A stretch of 64,000 bases of DNA from Azospirillum soli (GTDB lineage Bacteria; Pseudomonadota; Alphaproteobacteria; Azospirillales; Azospirillaceae): assembly GCF_017876165.1 (NCBI RefSeq), contig NZ_JAGINQ010000009.1:186001-250000 (forward strand). The letters are read 5' to 3'. The notes beneath the pieces are model-generated. The model was not told the origin of the DNA. It worked only from the letters and a program-made list of their open reading frames with translations, and did not search any database. The position numbers and the translations under genes are program-made. This document shows, one piece after another, positions 25,650-33,955 of this stretch. Position 1 is the stretch's first letter, and every line of letters starts with the position of its first letter.

Positions 25650-27190
25650 GGACGCCCTTCGAACCGATGGGACCTCCCACCGCCGTCCGCGAGGAGCTGG
25701 CCGCCTATCTGCTGGACCGGGGGCTGGTGTCGCGGCCGATCCTGAACGCGGCGCTGGCCGAGCAGCGGGTGACGGGGGAGCCGCTGGGCTCTATCCTCGT
25801 GCGCAATGGCTTCGTCGCGCGCGCCGACCTGACGGAGGCGCAGACCAGCCACGAAGCCGCCGCCCACATGCCGGAGCCGGTGGCGGCCACACCGGTGCCG
25901 CTGCGGCTGCTGGAAAAGCACGCCATCATCGTGACGGGGGAGACGAAGGACGCCGTCTACATCTCCACCCTGCATGAGGAGATGATCGCGGCGCGGGTGG
26001 TGGCGAAATACTACCCCGGCAAGCGGGTGCGCTTCGTCGCCTTCGTGCCCGACCATTTCGACGACTTCCTGGACCGCGTCCGGCGCGGCGAGAGCGCCGC
26101 GGGCGACCCGGAAGGGCTGGACACGCTGCTGTCCCAGGCGGTGGAGGCCGGCGCGTCGGACATCCACATCGCGCCCCGGCGCAAGTCCTACAGCGTCTTC
26201 TTCCGCGTCAACGGCGTGCGCCAGCTGGTGCATGAAGGCACGCTGGACCAGTACGCGACCATCGCCGCGCAGATCAAGGACCGCGCCGCCATGGACTTGG
26301 CCGAGCGGCGGGTGCCGCAGGAAGGCCGCTTCGACGTGGAGCTGCGGGGGCGCGCGGTGGACCTGCGCGTGGCGACGGTGCCCTCGGTGGACGGCGAGAT
26401 CCTGGTGCTGCGCATCCTCGACGCCGAGCGGATCCAGCCGATCCTCGACAGGCTGGGCATCACGCGGGTGGCCGAGTGGCGGCGCAGCGTCGACCAGCGG
26501 CACGGCCTGTGCCTCGTCTGCGGGCCGACCGGGTCGGGCAAGACGACGACCCTGACCGCCACGGTGCGCGAGATGGACCGGCTGGGCAAGGCGGTCTACA
26601 GCATCGAGGATCCGGTCGAATACCGCGTCGCCTACGCCGGGCAGGTCAGCGTCAACCCGGCGGTGTCGCTGGACTTCGCGCAGGTCGTCCGCTCCTTCAT
26701 GCGGGCCGATCCGGACGTGATCGTGCTGGGCGAGGTGCGCGACGAGGAAACCGCGAAGATCGCCGTACGCGCGGCCGATACCGGGCACATGGTGCTGACC
26801 ACGCTGCACACCGGGTCGGTGCAGGGCGCCATCGACCGGATGCGCCATCTGGGCGTGGCGCCGCACGACCTGAAGAACCTGCTGCGCTGCGTGCTGGTGC
26901 AGTCGCTGATCCGGACCACCTGCACGGCCTGCCGGGGGGCGGGGTGCGAGGCTTGCCAGGACACCGGCTATGGCGGGCGCACCGTCGTCAGCGAATGCGC
27001 GCCCTTCGAGAATGGGGCCGCCGTGGTCGCCGCCGCCAAGGGGCAGCGGAGCTGGACGACGATGATGCAGGACGCCGTCGCCAAGTTCCACGCCGGCCTG
27101 ACCACCGGCGCCGAGGTCCGCCGCGTCTTCGGCAGCGAGGCGCAAGGGCTGGGCGGCACCGTCCCGGCCGTGCGGGAGGGCAAGCGGTGA
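25646..27190 (+). CDS. GspE/PilQ-like pilus assembly ATPase
   Basis: A 514-residue secretion ATPase powering pilin polymerisation. The N-terminal MshEN-like helical region (AAYLLDRGLVSRPILNAALA; LGSILVRNGFVARADLTEAQ) is followed by an N2 domain and the core: ASDIHI (about 170), Walker A GPTGSGKT (293-300), Walker B VIVLGEVRDEE (about 358-368) and the His box. A tetracysteine zinc motif (C426, C429, C434, C437) marks an assembly (GspE/PilB) rather than retraction ATPase. ATG overlaps the previous stop; the end overlaps the next start as GTGA. Confidence 0.93.
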   Translation: MRTPFEPMGPPTAVREELAAYLLDRGLVSRPILNAALAEQRVTGEPLGSILVRNGFVARADLTEAQTSHEAAAHMPEPVAATPVPLRLLEKHAIIVTGETKDAVYISTLHEEMIAARVVAKYYPGKRVRFVAFVPDHFDDFLDRVRRGESAAGDPEGLDTLLSQAVEAGASDIHIAPRRKSYSVFFRVNGVRQLVHEGTLDQYATIAAQIKDRAAMDLAERRVPQEGRFDVELRGRAVDLRVATVPSVDGEILVLRILDAERIQPILDRLGITRVAEWRRSVDQRHGLCLVCGPTGSGKTTTLTATVREMDRLGKAVYSIEDPVEYRVAYAGQVSVNPAVSLDFAQVVRSFMRADPDVIVLGEVRDEETAKIAVRAADTGHMVLTTLHTGSVQGAIDRMRHLGVAPHDLKNLLRCVLVQSLIRTTCTACRGAGCEACQDTGYGGRTVVSECAPFENGAAVVAAAKGQRSWTTMMQDAVAKFHAGLTTGAEVRRVFGSEAQGLGGTVPAVREGKR

Positions 27191-27639
27191 GCATCGTCCA
27201 TGTCGTCATGGCCGTCGCCCTGTTCGCCACCATCACTTTGGGCGGCGTGCAATACATCAGCGCGGACGCCCAGACCCGCATCCGCATCGGCGGCGCAGCG
27301 GAGGCCGGCTTCCAGACGCTGGAATCCGCCTTCCGCGCGCGGCAGGCGGCGGGGCTGCCGGCCCCGACCGTGGAGGGGTGGGAAGCGACGCTGTTCCCGG
27401 CCTACGGCACCAAGCCGACCCCGCCGAAGGATCTGGCCTGGAGCTATGGGATGGATACGACGGGGACGTGGTTCTGCCTGTCCGGCACGACGCAGGACCG
27501 GCCGACTCGCGAGGCGCTCGACCGGCTGAAGGCGCGGTTCGCCGAGGGGCTCTACACGGTGGGCGAAGGCTGCGGCGGCGGCGCGGGCACGCCGGGTGCC
27601 GTGGCCGGGACCTATTGGGTGGCGAAGGCCGCTTCCTAA
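27187..27639 (+). CDS. Minor pilin-like protein without leader
   Basis: A 150-residue protein. A GTG start (27187) overlaps the ATPase stop, with GGAGG 7 bases upstream. It again starts straight in the hydrophobic helix MSIVHVVMAVALFATITLGG, then a spine (AEAGFQTLESAFRARQAAGL), a small domain with WFCLSG and GEGCGGG (a possible Cys pair), ending GTYWVAKAAS. Probably a minor pilin or initiation subunit. Its stop overlaps by four bases the stop of the convergent methyltransferase gene. Confidence 0.78.
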   Translation: MSIVHVVMAVALFATITLGGVQYISADAQTRIRIGGAAEAGFQTLESAFRARQAAGLPAPTVEGWEATLFPAYGTKPTPPKDLAWSYGMDTTGTWFCLSGTTQDRPTREALDRLKARFAEGLYTVGEGCGGGAGTPGAVAGTYWVAKAAS

Positions 27640-28610
27640 AGCGAATCGCCCCAGTCGAGTCTACGGGCGGTCTTGAAGGCGGCGCCGTCGCGCTTGCTGA
27701 GCGCCCGTTCGCCGACGCTGCCGTCCGCGTTGCAGGTCCTGAGGGCGATGCGGCCGCCGCCCGACCGGGGCGGGACGAGGATGCGCGCCTCCGGGGACGG
27801 GCCGGGTTGGCGCGAGACGGCGACGTAGGCGTATTTCTCGTCTTCCCACGGCACCTCCGCCCCTTTCGCTTGGCGGTGCAGGCGCGAGCGGGCGACCCGG
27901 CGGGAGAAATGGCACCAATCCGGCGCGGCCAGCGGGCAGGCGCCGCCGTGGACGCAGGGCGCAATCATGTGCGCGCCCATGATGAGCAGCCGGTCGCGGG
28001 CGCGAAGAATGCGCTGCCAGCCGGCGGGGGTGCCGGGCTCCACGATCAGCAGCGTGTCGGCGGTCAGCGACCAGAGACGGTCCACGAGGCGGTCGCGCGC
28101 GTCCGAGGACAGTTCGTCCAGCACATAGGCGAGCGTCACGAGGTCACGCGGGGCGAGATCGGGGAGACCGTTGATGATGTCGGCCGAGCGCCACTCGATT
28201 CGGGACGGCGATGCGGCTTGCGAGAGGGCTTCGCCGCAGGCGCGGATGGCCGGGCTGCCTTCGATCAGCAGGGCGTCGTCGAGACTCGGCCAGCAGTCGG
28301 AGGCCGCCCAGAAGGCGGTGCCGGGACCGGCCCCGACGTCCAGCGCGGTGACCGGGGCGAAGTCCGGGCGCCGGTCGGCGACGAATTCCATGCCGGCGCG
28401 GACGGCGGCGTAGGTGGCGGGCAGTCGCGTGGCGAGGTAGGCGCGCGCGGCCATGTCGTCGGACAGGTGCATGCGGCCGTCGCGCACCTCCGCCCGGTAG
28501 CGTTGCGACAGGATGTCGGCGGAGCGCTTCAGGTCGGCGAGGCTGATGCCTTCAAGCGCGCGGTCAACCGCGCCACGGAGCGAGGGAGGCAGTTCCATGG
28601 CGCGCACCAT
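27636..28610 (-). CDS. Rsm22-family (mitoribosomal-type) methyltransferase-like protein
   Basis: A 324-residue protein. A SAM-binding motif ALDVGAGPGTAFWAA is near residue 90 and the Rsm22 Cys cluster is CVHGGACPL...DWCHFSRR near 225-245, which binds Zn or Fe-S in the mitochondrial relatives. The family acts in small-ribosomal-subunit maturation; bacterial members are poorly studied. Two starts are possible, 28610 (used) and 28598. Transcribed divergently from the TetR gene. Confidence 0.85.
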   Translation of the reverse strand: MVRAMELPPSLRGAVDRALEGISLADLKRSADILSQRYRAEVRDGRMHLSDDMAARAYLATRLPATYAAVRAGMEFVADRRPDFAPVTALDVGAGPGTAFWAASDCWPSLDDALLIEGSPAIRACGEALSQAASPSRIEWRSADIINGLPDLAPRDLVTLAYVLDELSSDARDRLVDRLWSLTADTLLIVEPGTPAGWQRILRARDRLLIMGAHMIAPCVHGGACPLAAPDWCHFSRRVARSRLHRQAKGAEVPWEDEKYAYVAVSRQPGPSPEARILVPPRSGGGRIALRTCNADGSVGERALSKRDGAAFKTARRLDWGDSL

Positions 28611-28684
28611 GGGACGCAAGCCCTTAAGGAATCGGAAAATGCGGCAGGCTTGCTGTCCAAGCGGCGGGGGCGTACTGTCCGGCC

Positions 28685-29269
28685 ATGGCCCAGAGCACTC
28701 AGGCCCCAAAGACCCAAGAACGCATTCTCAGCCGCGCGAAGGAAATCGCGCAGGTGCATGGAATCGCGGGCGTCAGCTTTCGCGACATCGCCGCGCACAT
28801 CGGCATCAAATCGGCCAGCGTTCACCACCACTTTCCGTCCAAGGGCGACCTGACCGTCGCGCTGGTCCGGATGCAGCGCGCGGAGACCGAATCGGCGCTG
28901 GCGCGCATTGAGGGCGAGGCCGATTTCCGGGAGCGGATGCGGAGCTTCGTGAACCTGTTCCGCACGCATCTGGTCACGGGAAACCGATTCTGCCTGTGCG
29001 GCATGATGGGGGCGGAGGTCGCCGGCTTGCCGGAGCAGGCGCAACACGAACTGGCCGATTTCTTCGACGCGTGCGCCGGCTGGCTGGAGGCGCAGATTGC
29101 CGCTGAAGGCACCCGCCTGCGCTGGAGCCCGTACGCCTCGCCCGCGCAGGTCGCGCGGTTGTTCGTCGCCAGCCTGGAAGGGGCGATGCTGATCGCCCGC
29201 GTGCATCAGGACGTGGCCCATTTCGACGCGGCCATCGGCGTGCTGCTCGACGGACTGTCCCAAGACTGA
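28685..29269 (+). CDS. TetR-family transcriptional regulator
   Basis: A 194-residue repressor. The helix-turn-helix is at about 10-55: ERILSRAKEIAQVHGIAGVS then FRDIAAHIGIKSASVHHHFP, ending in the classical HHFPSKGDL recognition segment. A TetR_C ligand domain with CLCGMMGAEVAGLP follows. It resembles the AcuR/AefR-like group. It probably controls the next genes through the CCTATC-ACCA-GATAGG dyad at 29321-29336. Confidence 0.9.
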   Translation: MAQSTQAPKTQERILSRAKEIAQVHGIAGVSFRDIAAHIGIKSASVHHHFPSKGDLTVALVRMQRAETESALARIEGEADFRERMRSFVNLFRTHLVTGNRFCLCGMMGAEVAGLPEQAQHELADFFDACAGWLEAQIAAEGTRLRWSPYASPAQVARLFVASLEGAMLIARVHQDVAHFDAAIGVLLDGLSQD

Positions 29270-29293
29270 ACGGTCATACCGCATGGGAGAGGT

Positions 29294-29336
29294 TTGACAG
29301 TTTGGCGTCCGTCGTGCCTACCTATCACCAGATAGG
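29294..29336 (+). promoter_or_regulatory. Promoter with overlapping TetR-type operator
   Basis: A consensus -35 TTGACA (29294-29299) is followed, at the -10 position, by the dyad CCTATC (29321-29326), ACCA, GATAGG (29331-29336), flanked by TGCCTA and CA. Binding there would block RNA polymerase. It lies between the TetR gene and the EamA gene. Confidence 0.6.
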
Positions 29337-29354
29337 CAAGAGGGAGGCGGGGGC

Positions 29355-30260
29355 ATGACGACGCTGGACCGGCAGACATCCGCGGCAGGTGCAGTAGCGG
29401 ACGCCGCCCCGCCCGTGGCTGCGAAGGTGGCGATGCTCACCGCTGTCGCCATGCTGGCCTTTGCCGCCAACTCCGTCCTGTGCCGGTTGGCGCTGGCCCA
29501 CACGGCCATCGACCCGGCGACCTTCACGCTGGTGCGCATCCTGTCCGGCGCGGCGACTCTCTGCCTGCTGGCGATGACCGCGAGCAAGGAGCGGCGCATC
29601 GGCGGGGACTGGAGCGCGGCGGTGGCGCTGCTGGCCTACGCGGCGGCCTTTTCCTTCGCCTATGTCTCGCTGGCGGCAGGAACCGGGGCGCTGTTGCTGT
29701 TCGGTGCGGTGCAGGCCACGATGATCGTCACAGGGCTCATAAGGGGCGAGCGGCTGGCGCCCGCACAGTGGGCCGGGCTGGCCATGGCCTCGGCCGGGCT
29801 GGTGGTGCTGGTGGCGCCGGGGGTGTCCGCGCCGCCGCCCTTCAGCAGCGCGCTGATGCTGGTGGCCGGTGCCGCCTGGGGCGCCTATTCCCTGCTGGGG
29901 CGGCGCAGCAGCACGCCCCCGCTCGCGGCGACCGCCGGGAACTTTCTGCGGGCGTCGCCATTGGCCCTGCTGCTGGCCTTGCCCATGGTCGGCAGCCTCA
30001 CTCCGGATCCGATGGGGCTGCTGTACGCGGTGCTGTCGGGCGCGCTGGCGTCGGGGGTGGGTTACGCGATCTGGTACGCCGCCCTGCCCGGCCTGAGCGC
30101 CGCCCGCGCGGCGTCGGTGCAGTTGAGCGTTCCAGCGATCACCGCCGTCGGCGGCGCGCTGATGCTGGGGGAGACGATCACGATGCGGTTGGCCCTGGCT
30201 TCGGCGGCGATTCTCGGTGGCATCGCGCTGGTCATCGTGGGCAAGATTCGGCGGGCTTGA
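29355..30260 (+). CDS. EamA/DMT-family transporter
   Basis: A 301-residue inner-membrane drug/metabolite exporter-type protein with ten predicted helices in two EamA repeats. The first starts near residue 25 (VAMLTAVAMLAFAANSVLCR), the second near 160 (LMLVAGAAWGAYSLLGRRSS). The substrate cannot be told from sequence. The start ATG at 29355 follows GGGAGG. First gene of a likely TetR-controlled unit with a DsbA-family gene 13 bases on. Confidence 0.88.
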   Translation: MTTLDRQTSAAGAVADAAPPVAAKVAMLTAVAMLAFAANSVLCRLALAHTAIDPATFTLVRILSGAATLCLLAMTASKERRIGGDWSAAVALLAYAAAFSFAYVSLAAGTGALLLFGAVQATMIVTGLIRGERLAPAQWAGLAMASAGLVVLVAPGVSAPPPFSSALMLVAGAAWGAYSLLGRRSSTPPLAATAGNFLRASPLALLLALPMVGSLTPDPMGLLYAVLSGALASGVGYAIWYAALPGLSAARAASVQLSVPAITAVGGALMLGETITMRLALASAAILGGIALVIVGKIRRA

Positions 30261-30273
30261 GGAGAGGGTGACT

Positions 30274-30936
30274 ATGGCCGGACCGCATCTCGTTTATGTC
30301 GCCGATCCCATGTGCTCCTGGTGCTGGGGCTTCGCGCCGGTGATCGAGGCAATCCGCCATAAGTTTAGCAACCGGCTGCCGATCCGGCTGGTCATGGGTG
30401 GACTGCGCCCCCAGACAACGAAGCCGATGGACGACAAGGCCAAGCATTCCACCCGCACCCATTGGGAGCACGTGCACGCGGCGTCCAACCAGCCGTTCGA
30501 CCTGAGCTTCTTCGACCGCGAGGGCTTCGTCTACGACACCGATCCGGCCGCCCGCGCCGTGGTGGTGGTGCGGCGCGGCGGGATGACGAAGGCGCTCGAT
30601 TACCTGCACCTCGTGCAGGCGTTCTTCTACGCGGCGAACCAGGACGTGACGGACGAGCGGGTTCTGGCCGACCTTGCCGAAAGGGTTGGGGAGGACCGCG
30701 ACGGCTTCCTCGCGCTGTTCCGCGGCGAGGACGCGAAGCAGGAAACCTGGGGCGACTATGGGATCGCTCAACGGGCCGGCATCACCGGATTCCCCACATT
30801 GCTGGCGGGGGAAGGCGACGGCAGTCCTTACGTCGCCGTGACGCGGGGCTATCAGCCGCCGGACCAAATCCTGGCGCTGCTCGACCATTGGCTGGCCGGG
30901 CTGGGGCTGGGACTGGGCAACCGCCAAACGACATAA
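30274..30936 (+). CDS. DsbA-family thioredoxin-fold protein
   Basis: A 220-residue protein of the DsbA/FrnE-like family. The active-site CxxC is CSWC (residues 14-17) in VADPMCSWCWGFAPVIEAI, with the cis-Pro loop in ITGFPTLL. There is no signal peptide, so it is cytoplasmic, unlike true DsbA. Family members act as disulfide isomerases or GST-kappa-like enzymes under stress. The start follows GGAGAGGG and lies 13 bases from the EamA stop. Confidence 0.88.
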   Translation: MAGPHLVYVADPMCSWCWGFAPVIEAIRHKFSNRLPIRLVMGGLRPQTTKPMDDKAKHSTRTHWEHVHAASNQPFDLSFFDREGFVYDTDPAARAVVVVRRGGMTKALDYLHLVQAFFYAANQDVTDERVLADLAERVGEDRDGFLALFRGEDAKQETWGDYGIAQRAGITGFPTLLAGEGDGSPYVAVTRGYQPPDQILALLDHWLAGLGLGLGNRQTT

Positions 30937-31053
30937 AGAGTCCGCGCCGCGTGCCTTCGCCGCCGCTCACCGGTTGCAGAGCCGGAGAGTATGCCGGCTG
31001 ACGCCGCTGCCGCGCGCCGGCTGGCCCCCATTCCAGCCCCAGGACATTCGATC

Positions 31054-31650
31054 ATGAACGCCAATCAGCCGTTTCGCCTGCTCGGCCTGTCGGGCAGCAT
31101 CCGCCGCAACTCCCACTGCACGACCGTGCTGGAGACCCTGAAGGAAAAGCTGGCCGGCAAGGCGGAGCTGACGATCTTTCCGCTGAACGACATCCCGCCC
31201 TACGACCCGGACCTGGATGCCGAGAACACCCCGCCGGCCCCGGTGGCGATGCGCGAGGCGATCGGGGCCAGCGACGGGCTGGTGGTCATTTCGCCGGAGT
31301 ACAATTACGGTATGTCCGGCGTGCTGAAGAACGCGCTGGACTGGGCATCCCGCCCCGCCATGCGGTCGCCGGTCAAGGGCAAGCCGATCCTGATCATGAC
31401 GGCCTCCCCCGCCTTCACCGGCGGCGTGCGCGCCCAGCACGAGATGCGGGAGACGCTGGCCGGCATGATGGGGCGCGTCATCGCCCGGCCGCAGGTGGTA
31501 ATCGCCTCCGTCCACGAGAAGATCAAGGACGGCCGGTTGGTGGACGAAGCGTCGGTGACTTTTGCGCTGGCCGCCGTGGACGACCTGCTGGCCGAAATCC
31601 GGCTGCTGCACATGGCGGAGGGGGCCGGGGCGGAGGGAGCCGGGGCGTAG
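31054..31650 (+). CDS. NADPH-dependent FMN reductase
   Basis: A 198-residue flavodoxin-like protein. The FMN-phosphate loop is LLGLSGSIRRNSHCT (residues 9-23), and ISPEYNYGMSGVLKNALDWA is the family signature. It reduces FMN, quinones or chromate with NAD(P)H. A C-terminal Glu-Gly-Ala repeat (AEGAGAEGAGA) is unusual. AGGA precedes the ATG; a 117-bp gap separates it from the DsbA gene. CDF transporter follows 12 bases on. Confidence 0.9.
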   Translation: MNANQPFRLLGLSGSIRRNSHCTTVLETLKEKLAGKAELTIFPLNDIPPYDPDLDAENTPPAPVAMREAIGASDGLVVISPEYNYGMSGVLKNALDWASRPAMRSPVKGKPILIMTASPAFTGGVRAQHEMRETLAGMMGRVIARPQVVIASVHEKIKDGRLVDEASVTFALAAVDDLLAEIRLLHMAEGAGAEGAGA

Positions 31651-31662
31651 AGCGCCGGCCCC

Positions 31663-32574
31663 ATGTCCTCCACCGCCTCCCGCAAGGTCATCTACGCGGC
31701 GCTGGCCGGCAACCTGATGATCGCGGTGACGAAGTTCGTCGCGGCGGCGATGACCGGCAGTTCCGCCATGCTGAGCGAGGGCGTCCATTCGGTGGTGGAC
31801 ACCGCGAACGAGGTTCTGCTGCTCCACGGCCTGCGGCAGGCCGCGCGGCCGGCCGATGCGGCGCACCCGCTCGGCTATGGGCGGGAGCTGTATTTCTGGA
31901 GCTTCATCGTCTCGCTGCTGATCTTCGCGCTGGGCGCCGGGGTGTCGGCCTATGAGGGTGTCGCCCGCGTGCTGGACCCGCATCCCATCGCCAACCCGAT
32001 GGTCAGCTACGTCGTCCTGGTGCTGTCCATGCTGTTCGAATTCCTGTCCTGGCGCGTCGCCGTGCGGGAGTTCCGCGCCTCCAAGGGGAGCCTCGGCTAT
32101 GTGGAGGCGGTGCGGAAAAGCAAGGATCCGACGACCTTCGTGGTGCTGTTCGAGGACAGCGCCGCGCTGATCGGGCTGTTCATCGCCCTGGTGGCGACGC
32201 TGGCGGCGGAGCGGCTGGACCTGCCCGTGCTGGACGGTGTCGCCTCGCTGGCCATCGCCGCGCTGCTGGCGGGCACGGCAATGTTCCTGGCGCGGGAAAG
32301 CAAGGGCTTGCTGATCGGCGAGGCGGCGCGGCCCGAACTGATCGCGTCCATCAAGGCGCTGGCCTTGGACATGCCCGGCGTGGAGCGGGCGGAACCCGTT
32401 CTGTCGGTCCATCTCGCCCCGCGTCAGGTGGTGATCGCCATGGATGTGGATTTCACCGACAGCATGACGGCGGGCGCGGTGGAAAACGCCGTCGCGACCA
32501 TCGAACGGCAGGTCAAGGACACGCACCGGGAGGTCGCGGCGATCTTCATCAAGCCGCGCAGCATCGCGCGATGA
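31663..32574 (+). CDS. Cation diffusion facilitator (CDF) family transporter
   Basis: A 303-residue inner-membrane metal/proton antiporter, with six helices and a cytoplasmic C-terminal domain. The CDF signature AMLSEGVHSVVDTANEVLLL carries metal-site residues in helix II; HPLGYGRELYFWSF follows. Helix V has LFEDSAALIGL, where the usual H/DxxxD zinc motif is only partly visible, so metal preference (Zn, Fe, Mn) is unclear. It forms a two-gene unit with the FMN reductase. Confidence 0.9.
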   Translation: MSSTASRKVIYAALAGNLMIAVTKFVAAAMTGSSAMLSEGVHSVVDTANEVLLLHGLRQAARPADAAHPLGYGRELYFWSFIVSLLIFALGAGVSAYEGVARVLDPHPIANPMVSYVVLVLSMLFEFLSWRVAVREFRASKGSLGYVEAVRKSKDPTTFVVLFEDSAALIGLFIALVATLAAERLDLPVLDGVASLAIAALLAGTAMFLARESKGLLIGEAARPELIASIKALALDMPGVERAEPVLSVHLAPRQVVIAMDVDFTDSMTAGAVENAVATIERQVKDTHREVAAIFIKPRSIAR

Positions 32575-32591
32575 GCATCAGCCGATAAGCG

Positions 32592-32999
32592 TCAGCCTTC
32601 GAACCCCTCGCGGTCCACGAAGGACGCGGGCGTCAGGACGGCGAAGGGGAAGGTTTCCCGATGGGCCAGCAGGTGGTCGTCGCTGGTGACCACCGGGCAG
32701 CCGGTGGCGGCGCCCAGGGCGGCGAATTTCCGGTCGTTCGGGTCGGCGACCTGCGGGAAGTCGTCGGGGAAGACCGGACCGGCAAATTCCCCCGCCTGGG
32801 TGAAGAGGGCGGACGCGTCCTCCCATCGCAGACGCGGAATGCGGCCGAGGACGGACTTGGCCTCCGACCGCGTCGCCTCGTTCCAGACCAGCAGGCACCG
32901 CCCCTCCCGGATCGCCGCGACGATGCGGGCGGACGCGCTCTGCGGCTTGAAGCCGGCCGCGACAAAGACGTTGGTGTCGAGGATGACGCGCGTCGTCAC
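32592..32999 (-). CDS. PIN-domain protein, putative toxin-like nuclease
   Basis: A 135-residue PIN protein of the COG1569 putative toxin group. The acidic residues are in place: VILDTNVFVAA (D8), EATRSE, VADPNDRKFAALG and VVTSDDHLL. PIN toxins cleave RNA, but no antitoxin gene adjoins this one: upstream is the YoaK gene with only 9 bases between. The start is GTG at 32999. It may be a solitary regulator or nuclease rather than a TA toxin. Confidence 0.85.
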   Translation of the reverse strand: MTTRVILDTNVFVAAGFKPQSASARIVAAIREGRCLLVWNEATRSEAKSVLGRIPRLRWEDASALFTQAGEFAGPVFPDDFPQVADPNDRKFAALGAATGCPVVTSDDHLLAHRETFPFAVLTPASFVDREGFEG

Positions 33000-33008
33000 G
33001 GCGCCCCG

Positions 33009-33830
33009 TCACGACGTCTGGGAATGGTCGATGGACGGGGGCTTGTGGGCGCGGCGATGGTGGGCGCGATGGCGCAGAAGCAGCCGCGTCCGCATCCGCG
33101 CGTCGTCCACCAGCGGAACGATCGCCAGGAAGATGAGGAAGATCGCGAGCGGAATGGTGGTCACGTAGCCCGCGTGCTTGAACCCCACGGCCCCGGCCGC
33201 ACCACCGAGGAAGAAGGAGGTCAGCAGCGACAGCAGCAGGAAAAGCCTCGGCCAGTTGGGGCGCACGGGCTTATAGCGTGCGGATTCCTTCTGCGAGTTG
33301 ATGTAGCAGAGCTTGCCCAGCTCGATCCCGATGTCCGTCACGATGCCGGTCATGTGGGTCGTGCGGATTTCGGAGTTGGAAATCTTGGTGATGATCGCGT
33401 TCTGCAACCCCATGATGAAGCACAGCAGCAGGACGGTGATGGGCACGGCCAGGGCCTGATGCTGTTCCAGGGCTTGGCCCATGATCCCGAAGCACAGAAG
33501 CAGCAGCGCCTCCCAGAACAGCGGGTAGGCATATTCGCTGCGCATCCGGTGATGGCGGCCCCAGTTGATGAGAATGGTCGAATAGGCGGCGCCCGCGATG
33601 AAGGCGGCCAAAGACGCCAAGCCGGTCGCGACGGCGGCCAGGTTGCTCAGGACCAGATTGTCGGCCATGGACGACACGATGCCGGTCATGTGCGAGGTGT
33701 ATTGCAGCACCGCCAGAAAGCCGCCGGCGTTGATGGCGCCGGCGACGAAGGCGAGCGACAGCCCGAGATGGATGTTGGCGCGTCTCGTCCGCTTGCTCCC
33801 CGACAGGGTGCGGAGGTAGGAGACCGGCAT
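33009..33830 (-). CDS. YoaK/DUF1275 family membrane protein
   Basis: A 273-residue protein with about six membrane helices. The signature is AFVAGAINAGGFLAVLQYTS followed by HMTGIVSSMADNL; a second HMTG repeat occurs at TTHMTGIVTDIG. The C-terminal tail is His/Arg-rich. The function is unknown. ATG 33830 is chosen over a TTG slightly upstream. The PIN gene follows immediately, so they are probably cotranscribed. Confidence 0.88.
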   Translation of the reverse strand: MPVSYLRTLSGSKRTRRANIHLGLSLAFVAGAINAGGFLAVLQYTSHMTGIVSSMADNLVLSNLAAVATGLASLAAFIAGAAYSTILINWGRHHRMRSEYAYPLFWEALLLLCFGIMGQALEQHQALAVPITVLLLCFIMGLQNAIITKISNSEIRTTHMTGIVTDIGIELGKLCYINSQKESARYKPVRPNWPRLFLLLSLLTSFFLGGAAGAVGFKHAGYVTTIPLAIFLIFLAIVPLVDDARMRTRLLLRHRAHHRRAHKPPSIDHSQTS

Positions 33831-33955
33831 GCTGCACCGCAAGGACAGAGGGCGTATGGGACAGCATAGCGGACGGACGCCGCCAAGGACAACGCGCCCG
33901 CGTCAGGGCATCGCTGACGTTTTCGTATGAGGCCGGTGGTTGCGGATCCCTATCG

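Noticed and set aside
32592..32999. Toxin-antitoxin pair
   Set aside because: No adjacent antitoxin-like gene on either side.
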